Shown: positions 7,824 through 16,383 of the stretch, piece by piece
Position numbering within the stretch: the stretch's first letter is position 1
How the letters are laid out: the number at the start of each line of letters is the position of its first letter
Source: DATGPD01 sp041398565
Lineage (GTDB): Bacteria > Planctomycetota > UBA1135 > UBA2386
Assembly (NCBI GenBank): GCA_041398565.1
Contig: JAWKUN010000006.1
Location: 709,443 to 773,442, forward strand
Reading direction: 5' to 3'
DNA: 64,000 nucleotides
The notes under the pieces: model-generated
Database searches by the model: none
What the model saw: the letters and a program-made list of their open reading frames with translations, nothing else
What the model was told of the DNA's origin: nothing
Made by a program: the position numbers and the translations under genes

Positions 7824-8906
7824 GTGGCCGATCGAAGCATGCTCCATCGGGTTGACGCAGCCACGCCACGCCACGCCGCGTCGGGCCGGTTCCGGCCGGC
7901 GGTCGCGTGGGTCGCGGTCGCAGTCGCGCTGGCCGCTTGGGCGGCGTTCGCCACCCGGCGCCCCCAGGCTCTGGTGGTGTACTGCGCCCACGACATCGGG
8001 CTCGCGGAGCCGATCCTCGACGCGTTCGCCGCGCGCACCGGCATCGAGCTGCAGGTGGTGTACGACACCGAGGCGACGAAGACGCTCGGGCTGGTCGAGC
8101 GCGTCGTGGCCGAACAGGGCGCGCCGCGTGCCGACGTGCTGTGGTGCAACGAGCCGCTCGGCGTCATGCGGTTGCACGAGCTCGGGCTGCTGCAGCCTTA
8201 CCGCGGCGCCGGCTTCGCGCGCATCCCCGACGCCTGGAAGGAGGCCGGCGCACACTGGGTCGGCTTCGCCGCGCGCCTGCGCGTGTGGATCACGCCGGCG
8301 GACCGGCCGGCGCGCACCGCAGCCGAGCTCGACTCTTGGCTGACGGCACAGCTGGAGGCCGGCGATCTGGCCCGCTTCGCCATCGCCGTGCCGCTCTACG
8401 GCACCACGCGCTTCCACGTCACCGCGCTCTGGGCTCTACGCGGCGATGCCTGGCTGCGCGCCTGGCTGCGGGACCTGCGCCTGCGCGGCGCGCGCTTCGT
8501 GCGCGGCAACGCCGCCGTGAAGGACCTGGTCGCCGCCGGCGCCGCCGATGCGGGTTGGACCGACACCGACGACGCCGCCGCGGCCGGCACCGCCGCGCAC
8601 GCCACTCCGGTGGAGGTCGACGGCTTCACCCTGTGCATCCCGAACACCGTGGCGATCGTGCGCGGCGCGCGCCACGAAGCCGCCGCCCGCGCGCTGGTCG
8701 ACCATCTTCTGTCGAGCGAGACCGAGCTGTCGCTCGCCCGCGGCCGCGGCCAGCAAATCCCACTCGGTCAGGTCGACGATGCAGACATGCCCGAGCCAGT
8801 GCAACGGCTGCGCGCAGCGGCCAAGCGCGCGTTGCCGCTCGAACGGGTGCGCGGCGCGCACGCGCGGGTGCTCGCCTGGCTGCGAGAGGAGTGGCTCGAC
8901 CGGTGA
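7824..8906 (+). CDS. periplasmic binding protein of an iron(III)-type ABC transporter
   Basis: 360 residues; an alternative ATG lies at 7839. A hydrophobic span at about 31-48 is an uncleaved anchor or signal peptide. The next part (V-V-Y-C-A-H-D, then A-R-T-G-I-E-L-Q-V-V-Y-D-T-E-A-T-K) is the N-terminal lobe of the Fbp/AfuA class of ferric-binding or polyamine-like solute-binding proteins, followed by A-D-V-L-W-C-N-E-P, the usual D-V-x-x-x-x-E pattern. The C-terminal lobe is shorter and diverged, so the ligand cannot be read from sequence. The stop overlaps the GTG of the permease gene (GTGA), so the two are co-translated. Confidence 0.8.
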   Translation: MADRSMLHRVDAATPRHAASGRFRPAVAWVAVAVALAAWAAFATRRPQALVVYCAHDIGLAEPILDAFAARTGIELQVVYDTEATKTLGLVERVVAEQGAPRADVLWCNEPLGVMRLHELGLLQPYRGAGFARIPDAWKEAGAHWVGFAARLRVWITPADRPARTAAELDSWLTAQLEAGDLARFAIAVPLYGTTRFHVTALWALRGDAWLRAWLRDLRLRGARFVRGNAAVKDLVAAGAADAGWTDTDDAAAAGTAAHATPVEVDGFTLCIPNTVAIVRGARHEAAARALVDHLLSSETELSLARGRGQQIPLGQVDDADMPEPVQRLRAAAKRALPLERVRGAHARVLAWLREEWLDR

Positions 8907-10315
8907 GCCTGGCCGCGGCGACCTGCGAAGCCGCCGGCCGCGCGGCGTTGACGAGCGCCGTCGCCGTCTCGCTGGCCTGGCCGCTCCGACACGCGTGCAG
9001 TCGCCGACGCCGGACCTCGCCCGCACGTCCTGGGCTGGCCGCCATCGCGGTCGCTCTCACCGCCGCCGTGCCGCCACTCGCGGTCGCCTACGCCGCCACC
9101 GCGCTGGCTCCGCGCCTGGCTTTGGCACCGAGCGTGTCGAGCTGGATCCTGCTGGCGCTCCTGGTCGGCCGCACTCTGCCCATCGCCGCCCTGGTGCTGG
9201 CGCTGCTGCCACCGCCGCCGCTCTCGGGCTCGGGCGCGCACGTGTTCGCCCTGCTGCCGGCTCGCGCCCCTCTCCGCCGGCATCGCACCCGCTTGCGCGC
9301 GCTCTTCCTCGCGGGGGCCAGCGGCACCTGCGCCTTCGCCTTCGCGGTCGGCTTCGTGGTCGCCTTCGCCGACTTCGAACTCACCGCCCGCTTCGGCCAG
9401 GCGAGTTGGACCGTATGGCTGTTCGACGCGCAGGCGGGCGGCGTCGATGTCGGCGCGCTGGTGCAGCAGGCCGTCTTGCCGGCGGCCCTGGCACTGTCGG
9501 TTCTCGGGCTCGCCGGAGCACATGCATTGCGGGTCGGCGCCGCCCCACGACCGCGCGCGGCCAGCCGGCCGCCGCCGCGATCGCACATCTCCCCCTACCT
9601 GCCTCTCGTCGCCGCGCTCGCTCTCACCGTCGTGCTGCCACTCGCTCTGCTCGTGCGCGACGGTGCATCGCACCTCGACGACGCCGTGCGCAGCCGAGCC
9701 GCACGCGGCGAGTTGTCGTGGTCGATCGGCTACGCCGCCGCCGCCGCCGCGCTGGCCACGTGGGTGGCACACACCCTCGCGCACGGCCGCAAGTGGGCTT
9801 GGCTCGCGATGGCACTCGCATGCGTGCCCGGCAGCGCCGGCAGCCTCACACTGGCGCTGGTCACGCGCCACATCTGCCCCGATGCCGCCGCCGACACGCC
9901 GCTTCCGGCTCTCGCGGCGCTCACCTTCGCCGCGCTCCCGATCGCCGTCGCGCTGCGCCTCGCGTTGGCCCGACCGCGCCACGACAGCCCGACCCAGACG
10001 GCGCGACTGCTGGCGCCGCTCGACGCCCGGCGCCGGCGCGTCGCTGCCGCCATCGCCAGCGACCTCGCGGGCCACCCCGCACTCTGGTCGTTCGCGATGC
10101 TCGTACCCCTCGTCCTCCAAGACGTGGTCATCGGCGCCATCCTCGCTCCGCCGCACGCCGCTCCGCTCACCGTGCGCCTGCACAATCTGGCCCATTACGG
10201 CCACAGCCACACTGTTTCGGCCCAGCTCCTGCTGCTCGTGGTCACGGGCGTACTGCCCGCCGCCGTGATCGCAGGCGCCGCGCGCATACCGGCCGGCAAG
10301 CACACGGCGGGGTGA
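8903..10315 (+). CDS. ABC transporter permease, two membrane domains fused
   Basis: 470 residues from the GTG that overlaps the preceding stop. About ten to twelve hydrophobic spans fall into two sets (about 15-215 and 235-460) separated by an Arg/Pro-rich linker. This matches the duplicated FbpB-type permeases that serve iron(III) binding proteins. It should form the membrane channel for the upstream binding protein and the ATPase at 11706. The composition is extremely Ala/Leu-rich and the EAA loops are weak, so the substrate is unknown. It converges with the 10330-11415 gene, leaving only 14 bases between them and no terminator hairpin. Confidence 0.75.
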   Translation: MSLAAATCEAAGRAALTSAVAVSLAWPLRHACSRRRRTSPARPGLAAIAVALTAAVPPLAVAYAATALAPRLALAPSVSSWILLALLVGRTLPIAALVLALLPPPPLSGSGAHVFALLPARAPLRRHRTRLRALFLAGASGTCAFAFAVGFVVAFADFELTARFGQASWTVWLFDAQAGGVDVGALVQQAVLPAALALSVLGLAGAHALRVGAAPRPRAASRPPPRSHISPYLPLVAALALTVVLPLALLVRDGASHLDDAVRSRAARGELSWSIGYAAAAAALATWVAHTLAHGRKWAWLAMALACVPGSAGSLTLALVTRHICPDAAADTPLPALAALTFAALPIAVALRLALARPRHDSPTQTARLLAPLDARRRRVAAAIASDLAGHPALWSFAMLVPLVLQDVVIGAILAPPHAAPLTVRLHNLAHYGHSHTVSAQLLLLVVTGVLPAAVIAGAARIPAGKHTAG

Positions 10316-10329
10316 AACGCTCCGCTGGT

Positions 10330-11415
10330 CTACATCTGGCCCGGCCGCAGCGGGCGCCCCTCGCGGAAGCCGTGCTGCATGTAGTGCTGGCGCGGATCGA
10401 CCCCTGACCTCTTCACGTCGGGGTTGGCCGCCAGGTAGAGCGCGGCGTCGAAGCGGGCCAGCTTCTCCTCGAGCGATCCGCTCGTCATCGAACGCTCGAT
10501 CACCGCCGCAGGGACGAGGTGACCGAGGTAACGATTCGGCATGCGCTTGCCGGTCGAGACGTCGATCGGCTCGCGGTAGTGGATCCGGCCGAAGATCGGG
10601 TCGGAGGCCACGGGCGTGTAGTAGGCGCAGTCGTCGAAGTAGTAGTGCGTCACCTGCGACCAGCGGGTGCACTTGGGGTCACGCTGCATGTCACCGCCGT
10701 GCAGCAGGTTGGCCGCCCACAGCAGCGCCTGGCCGCGCTTGCAGCAAAAGGTTCGGCGTTCCAGACCGTACCGCTGCACGCCGCGCTCCCACCAGGTGCG
10801 ATGCGTCTCCTGCGTGCGCGTCCCGGGCTCTTCCGCCCAAGTGCCGACGTGCTCGTTGCCGTAGATCGGCCACTTGTGGCTGCCCGGGTAGTAGATGAGC
10901 GGCCCGTTGTCGTCGTGGATGTCCTCGAAGGCCACCCAGACGCCGCACATGTACCTCTCCGGCACGCTGCTGAAGTGCACCGCATCGCTGTGGTAGGGCT
11001 GCTGCGTGCCACACGAGAAGTTCAGCGTCTGGAACGGCCAGCCGCGCCGCCCGTACAGCAGACTGATGAGCTGCAGCACACGCGGGTTGACGGCGATCGA
11101 ACGAACCGCCTCGCTCTGCGCCCAGCCGTCCTGCACACGGACGCCGTAGGCCATGTCGAACACCAGAGGCCGGACACCGGTCGCTGCGTCGGCCTTGACC
11201 TGGCCCTTGGCCATGGTCTCGATGTCCGCGCGCGCGCGGTCGGCCCGCTTGCCGAACTGGTCGTCGGGGAAGTCGAACACTGCATAACCGTCGCGCCAGA
11301 GGTCGAGCGCGATGCGCCGTGTCTCGTCGTCCAGGTTCGCCTGCGCGAGCCACTCCTCGAAGAAGGGCGACTCGATGAGGGGGACGCCGGGAAGCGGGTT
11401 GTCCCAAGGGGTCAT
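10330..11415 (-). CDS. phytanoyl-CoA dioxygenase (PhyH) family protein with glycan-enzyme-type tail
   Basis: 361 residues; the ATG at 11415 is taken because the upstream extension is low-complexity. The Fe(II)/2-oxoglutarate oxygenase core shows Y-H-S-D (the H-x-D pair), Y-Y-P-G-S-H after an acidic D-N-G-P turn, and a distal L-L-H-G-G that should supply the third iron ligand. The substrate is not predictable. The last about 45 residues (F-D-x-x-L-Y-L-x-x-N-P-D-V ... H-Y-x-x-H-G-x-x-E-G-R) match a short tail that I know mostly from glycosyltransferases and surface-polysaccharide proteins, which suggests a polysaccharide-linked role. It lies antisense between the permease and ATPase of the ABC system. 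Confidence 0.8.
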   Translation of the reverse strand: MTPWDNPLPGVPLIESPFFEEWLAQANLDDETRRIALDLWRDGYAVFDFPDDQFGKRADRARADIETMAKGQVKADAATGVRPLVFDMAYGVRVQDGWAQSEAVRSIAVNPRVLQLISLLYGRRGWPFQTLNFSCGTQQPYHSDAVHFSSVPERYMCGVWVAFEDIHDDNGPLIYYPGSHKWPIYGNEHVGTWAEEPGTRTQETHRTWWERGVQRYGLERRTFCCKRGQALLWAANLLHGGDMQRDPKCTRWSQVTHYYFDDCAYYTPVASDPIFGRIHYREPIDVSTGKRMPNRYLGHLVPAAVIERSMTSGSLEEKLARFDAALYLAANPDVKRSGVDPRQHYMQHGFREGRPLRPGQM

Positions 11416-11705
11416 GTTCGGTTCCTGTTCTTGCTCGGCAGAGACGGCGCCTCGCGACCGCAACGCGGCCGGCAACGGCACGTTTTCACACACGCCAGTC
11501 GCCGCCGCCAGGACGGCCGCCGATGGATCGGTCCCGAGGCGGTCGATCCGATGGCACCACCGAGCAGCTCGGAGACTTCGGCCGGGGACGATACACGCAC
11601 GGGTCGACCCGGGCTGCCTCGGCGTTCGCGTTTCGCAGCAGCGGCAGGTTGACGGCGATCGAACCCGTGACACCACGGGTCGGCCAGCTACGTTGGCACC
11701 GTCGC

Positions 11706-13217
11706 ATGGGTGACGTGCTCTGGCAGCTCGAAGGCGTGACGGTGGCCGGGGCCGGACGACCCCGTCTGCGCGGCGTGTCGTGCGTCATCGAGCGGGGCGT
11801 CACGCTGGTCCTGGGTCCGTCGGGGGCGGGCAAGACGACGCTGTTGGACCTGCTGGTCGACTTCGCCGTCGCCGACAGTGGCCACGTGACCTTCCGCGGC
11901 CGCAGCCGCGCCTGGGCACCGGCTGACTTCGGTCTGTGGCCGCACCTCCGCGTGCGTGACCACGTCGCCTTGGTGCACGCCTGGCCGTCGGACACCGCCG
12001 ACGGCATGGTCGACGACCTGCTGGTCCGGCTCCGGCTCGACGACGTGGCGAAGCAGTACCCTGGCAGCCTGTCGAGCGGGCAACAGAGCCGCCTGGCGCT
12101 GGCGCGCGCCCTCGCCACCGGCGCCGAGGCGCTGGTGCTCGACGAACCCTTCGCCCATCTCGACGAAGACTCCGCCGCCTGCGCCCGCGCGGTGCTGCTC
12201 TCGGCCGCGCGCGACGAAGGCCGGGCTCTCGTCGTCGCGACGCACGCGGGGCATCGACTGGACGACGTGGCGACGCGCCGCCTCGAGCTGCGCGACGGAA
12301 CCCTGTGGGCGAACGCCGCCGCTCGCATGCTGCTCGTCCTGTGCGGCTTCGTTCTCACGTTCGTCGGCGCCTGCCGCGACGGCACACTCGACCCCGCACC
12401 GACGCCGACGCAGCGCTCCTTCGTCTTGCCGCCCGAAGGCGCGCGGGCGCCGGCGCCGCGCGCCATCGCCCCCGGCGCGGCCGACACCTGGCTCGTCCTC
12501 GACGACGCGGGCCGTGTTCTCGAATACGCCGCCGACGGCGCGCTGCGACGCCAATGGTCGATGCCCGATCACTCCGTCGGCAACCCCGAGGGGGTGTGCG
12601 CGCTCCGCGACGGTCGCATCGTCGTCGCCGACACGCATTACCACCGGCTCGTCTTCTTCGCCGCAGACACGACCGTGCAGTCGATGGTGGGGACGGAGGG
12701 CACCGGGCCGCTGCAGTTCGGCTACCCGGTGAGCGTGGTGCAGGACGCGGACGGCGACCTCTTCGTCGCCGAGTACGGTGGCAACGACCGCGTGCAGCGC
12801 CTGCGCGCCGACGGCACGTTCGTCCTCGCCTTCGGGGCGTTCGGTACCGGCACGGCCGACCTGCAGCGTCCCGCCGGTCTGGCCTGCCGTGGCGAGCTGG
12901 TGTACGTCGCCGACGCCATGAACGGACGCATCCAGGTGTTCACGCGCGACGGCCGATACGTGCGCAGCCTGCCTCCGGATCAGGATCTGGCTTGCCCATA
13001 CGACGTCGCGCTCGCTGACGACGGCATGCTGTTCGTCGTCGAGTATGGCGGGGGCTGCTTGACCCTCATGGATACAGACGGCCATCTGCGGGCGCACTAC
13101 GGCCGCCCGGGTCGTGGCGCCGACGAGTTGGCGACGCCCTGGTCGGTCGCGGTCCGTGGCGGAATCGCGCTGATCGCCGACACCGGCAACCGGCGCCTGG
13201 TCGAGGTGCGGCGGTAG
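11706..13217 (+). CDS. ABC transporter ATPase fused to a lipoprotein-type NHL beta-propeller
   Basis: 503 residues in one open frame. Residues 1-205 are an ABC ATPase: Walker A G-P-S-G-A-G-K-T-T (about 37-45), signature L-S-S-G-Q-Q, Walker B L-V-L-D-E-P. Directly after it comes a sequence that looks like a complete lipoprotein signal (M at codon 208, hydrophobic core, F-V-G-A-C), and residues about 225-503 form a six-bladed NHL propeller with repeated D-G-R-I-V-V-A-D and N-x-R-I/L-Q-V/R-L motifs. Either a true fusion puts the propeller outside the membrane, or an internal ATG at 12327 starts a separate lipoprotein in the same frame. The ATPase probably serves the permease at 8903. Confidence 0.75.
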   Translation: MGDVLWQLEGVTVAGAGRPRLRGVSCVIERGVTLVLGPSGAGKTTLLDLLVDFAVADSGHVTFRGRSRAWAPADFGLWPHLRVRDHVALVHAWPSDTADGMVDDLLVRLRLDDVAKQYPGSLSSGQQSRLALARALATGAEALVLDEPFAHLDEDSAACARAVLLSAARDEGRALVVATHAGHRLDDVATRRLELRDGTLWANAAARMLLVLCGFVLTFVGACRDGTLDPAPTPTQRSFVLPPEGARAPAPRAIAPGAADTWLVLDDAGRVLEYAADGALRRQWSMPDHSVGNPEGVCALRDGRIVVADTHYHRLVFFAADTTVQSMVGTEGTGPLQFGYPVSVVQDADGDLFVAEYGGNDRVQRLRADGTFVLAFGAFGTGTADLQRPAGLACRGELVYVADAMNGRIQVFTRDGRYVRSLPPDQDLACPYDVALADDGMLFVVEYGGGCLTLMDTDGHLRAHYGRPGRGADELATPWSVAVRGGIALIADTGNRRLVEVRR

Positions 13218-13295
13218 CCGACGAGTTGCCTGGCCAGCGGCGAGCAATCGACCTCGGAGCCGCGGGGCGGCACACTGACTGGCCTTCCTCCGCGC

Positions 13296-13643
13296 ATGAC
13301 CACGTTCACCCTCTACCACAACCCGCGTTGCAGCAAGAGCCGTGCGACCTTGGCGCTGCTCGAGCAGCACGGCATCGCACCGCGGATCGTCGACTACCTG
13401 CAGACACCGCCGACCACGGCCGAGCTCGAGCGGATCGTCGCGATGCTCGGCATCACGCCGGAGCAGCTCGTGCGCAAGGGAGAGGCGGTGTTCGCTCGTG
13501 AGTACGAGGGCAAGGATCTGTCGGCCGCGCAATGGCTCGAGGCCATGGTGCGCCACCCGATCCTCATCGAACGACCCATCGTCGTCACCAACGAACGCGC
13601 CGTCCTCGGCCGGCCGCCGGAAAACGTGCTCGCATTGCTCTGA
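13296..13643 (+). CDS. arsC: arsenate reductase, glutaredoxin-dependent ArsC family
   Basis: 115 residues, the usual family length. It reduces arsenate to arsenite using glutathione/glutaredoxin. The nucleophile is Cys12 in H-N-P-R-C-S-K-S-R, and the thioredoxin-like fold continues to R-P-I-V-V and the C-terminal V-L-G-R-P-P-E-N-V-L-A-L-L, which carries the conserved Arg residues. Some paralogues (YfgD/Spx-like) have other roles, so arsenate as substrate is likely but not proven. No arsR, arsB or acr3 gene is adjacent; the arsenosugar genes lie 44 kb away. A large inverted repeat follows eight bases after the stop. Confidence 0.9.
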   Translation: MTTFTLYHNPRCSKSRATLALLEQHGIAPRIVDYLQTPPTTAELERIVAMLGITPEQLVRKGEAVFAREYEGKDLSAAQWLEAMVRHPILIERPIVVTNERAVLGRPPENVLALL

Positions 13644-13650
13644 CCCCGGC

Positions 13651-13736
13651 AACACATCGGAGCCTGACACCGAACTTCGCCGATCGTTACGGTGGCGTAA
13701 CGAAACGCAAAGTTCGGTGTCAGACTCCGATGTGTT
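13651..13736. repeat. 27-bp inverted repeat with nested hairpin
   Basis: Arms 13651-13677 and 13710-13736 pair with a single mismatch (core TGACACCGAACTT). The loop contains a second perfect 7-bp stem, TCGTTAC 13684-13690 with GTAACGA 13697-13703. It lies between arsC and the LamG gene and ends 11 bases before the latter's ATG. It resembles REP-type palindromes mobilised by RAYT transposases; it could also end arsC transcription or control the LamG mRNA leader. Confidence 0.85.
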
Positions 13737-13747
13737 ACATCACCGCT

Positions 13748-14863
13748 ATGAACAAGCTCGCCGCTCTCGCCTCGGGAATCATCCTCGCGTCGACGTCGGT
13801 CGCACAGGACGTCGGCCTCACCTTCACCAACGGGGTCGACACGTACCTGGAGACTCCGTACGTGCCGCAGCTCGTGCCCCAGGCCGGCCTCACCGTCGAG
13901 GCGTGGGTCACCTACGACGACCAGATCGCGACCGGACTCAATCGGTTTCCGACCATCGTGCGCCAGAACTTCGGCGGCGGTAGCGAGTCCTACTTCCTGC
14001 GCGTCAACGCCGGCACGACGGCGGCGACCATCCTGCGCTTCCGCGTGTCCACTACGGCCGGCAACTTCCTGGTCGACTGGAACTTCACCCCCGGCCAGCT
14101 CAACACCTGGACGCACGTCGCCGCCACCTACGACGGCAGCCAGGCCGTGCTCTACGTCAACGGCACGCGCGTCAGCTCGTTGACCGGCAACGGCCTGCCG
14201 GTACGCGACCTCGGCGGCCCACTGCGCGTCGGCAAGGGTGCCGACTCCTCCGGGCCCTACGAGGTGTGGAACGGCGAGATCGACGAGCTGCGCATCTGGC
14301 CGTTCGCACGCACCGAAGCCGAGATCCGCGCGACCATGATGCAGAAACTGATCTCGGTGCCGGGCCTCGTCGAAACCTGGAACTTCGACAACAGCTTCGT
14401 CGACAGCTCCAGCGGCATCGCACTGGCCGCCAACGGCAGCGTGGCCGTCGGACCGAACTCGCTGACCTTCAGCGCGCCCGCGCTGCCGAGCGTCAGCGGT
14501 CAAAGCACGGCCGGTTGCCTCGGCGACGTGCTCCTCAGCCCCAGCACGGCGGCGCAGGTGCGCAACGCGGAGTTCGCGGCAGTGTGCACGCAGACCCCAC
14601 CGTCGGCAGCGGCGCTGTGGCTGCTCACCGGCAGCACGTTGCCATCGCCGCTCCCGTTCCTCGGCGTCAACGTGTGGGTGAACCCGGCCGGGTCGATCGC
14701 GATCCCCGCCGCTGCAGCCAGCCTCGGCGCCCTACGCCTCGGCTTGCCCATTCCGGCCGGACCCGTCGGCGGCTCGGTCGCCCTGCAAGCGTTCGTGCTC
14801 GATCCGTGCGGCAGCCAGGGGCTGACCGCGTCCAACGCGATGACGCTGGCGATCGTGCCCTGA
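13748..14863 (+). CDS. secreted LamG/concanavalin A-like protein
   Basis: 371 residues. The ATG at 13748 gives a Sec signal peptide ending in S-V-A-Q; an ATG at 13730 would lie in the inverted repeat and adds only a non-signal hexapeptide. Residues about 25-215 are a LamG-like jelly roll (T-V-E-A-W-V, W-T-H-V-A-A-T-Y-D-G, L-Y-V-N-G, D-E-L-R-I-W), which typically binds glycans or proteins. The C-terminal about 120 residues begin with C-L-G-D and are Ala/Pro/Val-rich, like the C-terminal domains of other planctomycete secreted proteins. It converges with the next gene. Confidence 0.85.
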   Translation: MNKLAALASGIILASTSVAQDVGLTFTNGVDTYLETPYVPQLVPQAGLTVEAWVTYDDQIATGLNRFPTIVRQNFGGGSESYFLRVNAGTTAATILRFRVSTTAGNFLVDWNFTPGQLNTWTHVAATYDGSQAVLYVNGTRVSSLTGNGLPVRDLGGPLRVGKGADSSGPYEVWNGEIDELRIWPFARTEAEIRATMMQKLISVPGLVETWNFDNSFVDSSSGIALAANGSVAVGPNSLTFSAPALPSVSGQSTAGCLGDVLLSPSTAAQVRNAEFAAVCTQTPPSAAALWLLTGSTLPSPLPFLGVNVWVNPAGSIAIPAAAASLGALRLGLPIPAGPVGGSVALQAFVLDPCGSQGLTASNAMTLAIVP

Positions 14864-14890
14864 TCCGCCCAGCGCCGCGGGCTCTGCGAG

Positions 14891-16039
14891 TCAGAGGATG
14901 CGGCGCGCCACCGAACTGGTCAGGGTGACGCCACCAGAGCCGACGGTGACCCCCTGCAGCGCGACCACCAGCCCGGCCAGGGCCGGATCGCCGGGCACCG
15001 GCAGACTCCACGCCGCCAGACCGGCACCATCGAGCACGCCCGTCGCGATCGGCACGCTGCCGTTCAGGTCGATGGCCAGGCCGCCGTTCAAGAACGCGAC
15101 GAACACCGGCGCCACCGGCAACGACAGGAGCACGCCGAAGGCCTGGCCCCCGTCGCCGCGCAACCCGCACGGCGACGCCGCTCCGTGCGTGAGCGCTCCG
15201 ACGTCCAGCGACGGCACGGTGCGCCGAGTGAACGGGATGGTGGCCTCGACGCTGCCAGTGATGGCGACCACGGGGTCGACGACCAGCGCACCGCCGCTGC
15301 CCCGCACCGCCGGCAGGTTGGTGTCGCCGGTGCTCAGGACGTTGCCACTCATCCCCGTGACGCCGACGAAGCTGGCGTCGAGCAGCATGGCCGACTCGCC
15401 GGGCAGGCTGCCGCCGGCGCGGCCGCCGCCGCGGATGTTGCAGCGGGACAGTCCCAGCGACGACCGCGTGGCACCGACCGCGACCGTGGCGCCACGCATG
15501 CCACCGAAGCCCGAGAACGAGTCGGTGCCGCGCAGGTCGCAGCCTGTGGCCACGATGCTGGCGTCGACCGCGGTCAGGCGCGCGCTCACCTGGGTCATGG
15601 TCACAACCGGCGAACGGGTCACGTACACGCCGAGGGCACAGGTCAGCGACTCGAGGTGGACGTTGCCGGCACAGTCGACGATGCCGATGCGGGAGCCGAG
15701 TCCGCTGAAGAACTCGGTCGGCAGGTTGAACCCGCTCAGCACCACGCGCCGGCCGGCCGGGATGCCCTGCACGGTCAGCTCGTACGCAAAGAGGTTGAGC
15801 GCGAAGTCGACTCCCGTTTCTGCGTGGACGACCAACGGCCGGCGCAGGGTGACTGCGGGATAGCGTCCGTCTCGGATGTGAATCCGGTCGGCCTCCGGCA
15901 CCGAGTCGAACGCCAGTTGCAGGTCGGTGTAGTCGGTGCCGGGACGATTCTGGACGTCGACGATCCACTCACGCGTCTGCGCCGGAGCCGCGAGTGCGAT
16001 CGAGAGGAGGAAGGGAAGGGTCTTGACGCTCGTTCTCAT
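14891..16039 (-). CDS. secreted right-handed beta-helix-like protein
   Basis: 382 residues from the ATG at 16039, which begins a clear signal peptide (cleavage near A-P-A-Q). The N-terminal I-x-D-G-R-Y-P-A-V-T-L pattern, followed by many short strands (V-T-M-T, L-T-A-V-D-A-S, N-V-L-S-T-G), is typical of pectate-lyase-like parallel beta-helices of unknown substrate in planctomycetes. The last about 110 residues form the same kind of C-terminal domain as in the neighbouring convergent gene (C-G-L-R-G-D, then P-V-A-P, L-D-G-A-G-L-A-A-W-S). No lyase residues can be assigned. Confidence 0.75.
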   Translation of the reverse strand: MRTSVKTLPFLLSIALAAPAQTREWIVDVQNRPGTDYTDLQLAFDSVPEADRIHIRDGRYPAVTLRRPLVVHAETGVDFALNLFAYELTVQGIPAGRRVVLSGFNLPTEFFSGLGSRIGIVDCAGNVHLESLTCALGVYVTRSPVVTMTQVSARLTAVDASIVATGCDLRGTDSFSGFGGMRGATVAVGATRSSLGLSRCNIRGGGRAGGSLPGESAMLLDASFVGVTGMSGNVLSTGDTNLPAVRGSGGALVVDPVVAITGSVEATIPFTRRTVPSLDVGALTHGAASPCGLRGDGGQAFGVLLSLPVAPVFVAFLNGGLAIDLNGSVPIATGVLDGAGLAAWSLPVPGDPALAGLVVALQGVTVGSGGVTLTSSVARRIL

Positions 16040-16383
16040 GTGGTCTCTCCGAGGCGGGGACGGGAGTCCAGCGGCTGAGACCGTGACGATCCGTCGGCGA
16101 AAAAACGCGGCGCGCGCGAGCGTCCTGGCCCACCGGGGACATCCGCGTATGGCCGACCCTTCTTCCGCCACGCTTCGGCCACGGTCAGACCGAAGCCCTC
16201 GCGCCGCGAACCCCACACCACGATGCCGACTCGCCGTTGCGGGCGTTCTTTGTGGAGTGGACATCCGATGGCAGCAAGTGGATCGGACCAGCGACGAATA
16301 GGGATCGGGTCGTCTGCTGCGACCACACCTCCGCCACACGCCTCAGGTCGGGTCTCCGTCGGCATGAGGCCTATGCTGCCCCG
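16040..16383. other. 344-bp divergent intergenic region
   Basis: Separates the minus-strand beta-helix gene from the racemase-GNAT gene and must hold both promoters. A TATGCT hexamer at 16372-16377 lies only six bases before the ATG of the latter, compatible with an almost leaderless mRNA. No gene or repeat recognised. Confidence 0.5.

Noticed and set aside
4835..8167. Very long open frames antisense to real genes (for example a 1,110-codon frame on the minus strand here, and similar ones at 23601-26255 and 35554-38568).
   Set aside because: They lie opposite genes with signal peptides or known motifs, are Arg/Ala/Gly/Pro-rich and have no domain pattern; in GC-rich DNA stop codons are rare in several frames.
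13296..13643. arsC as part of the arsenosugar cluster.
   Set aside because: The CMD-arsS pair is 44 kb away; no link beyond the shared element arsenic.
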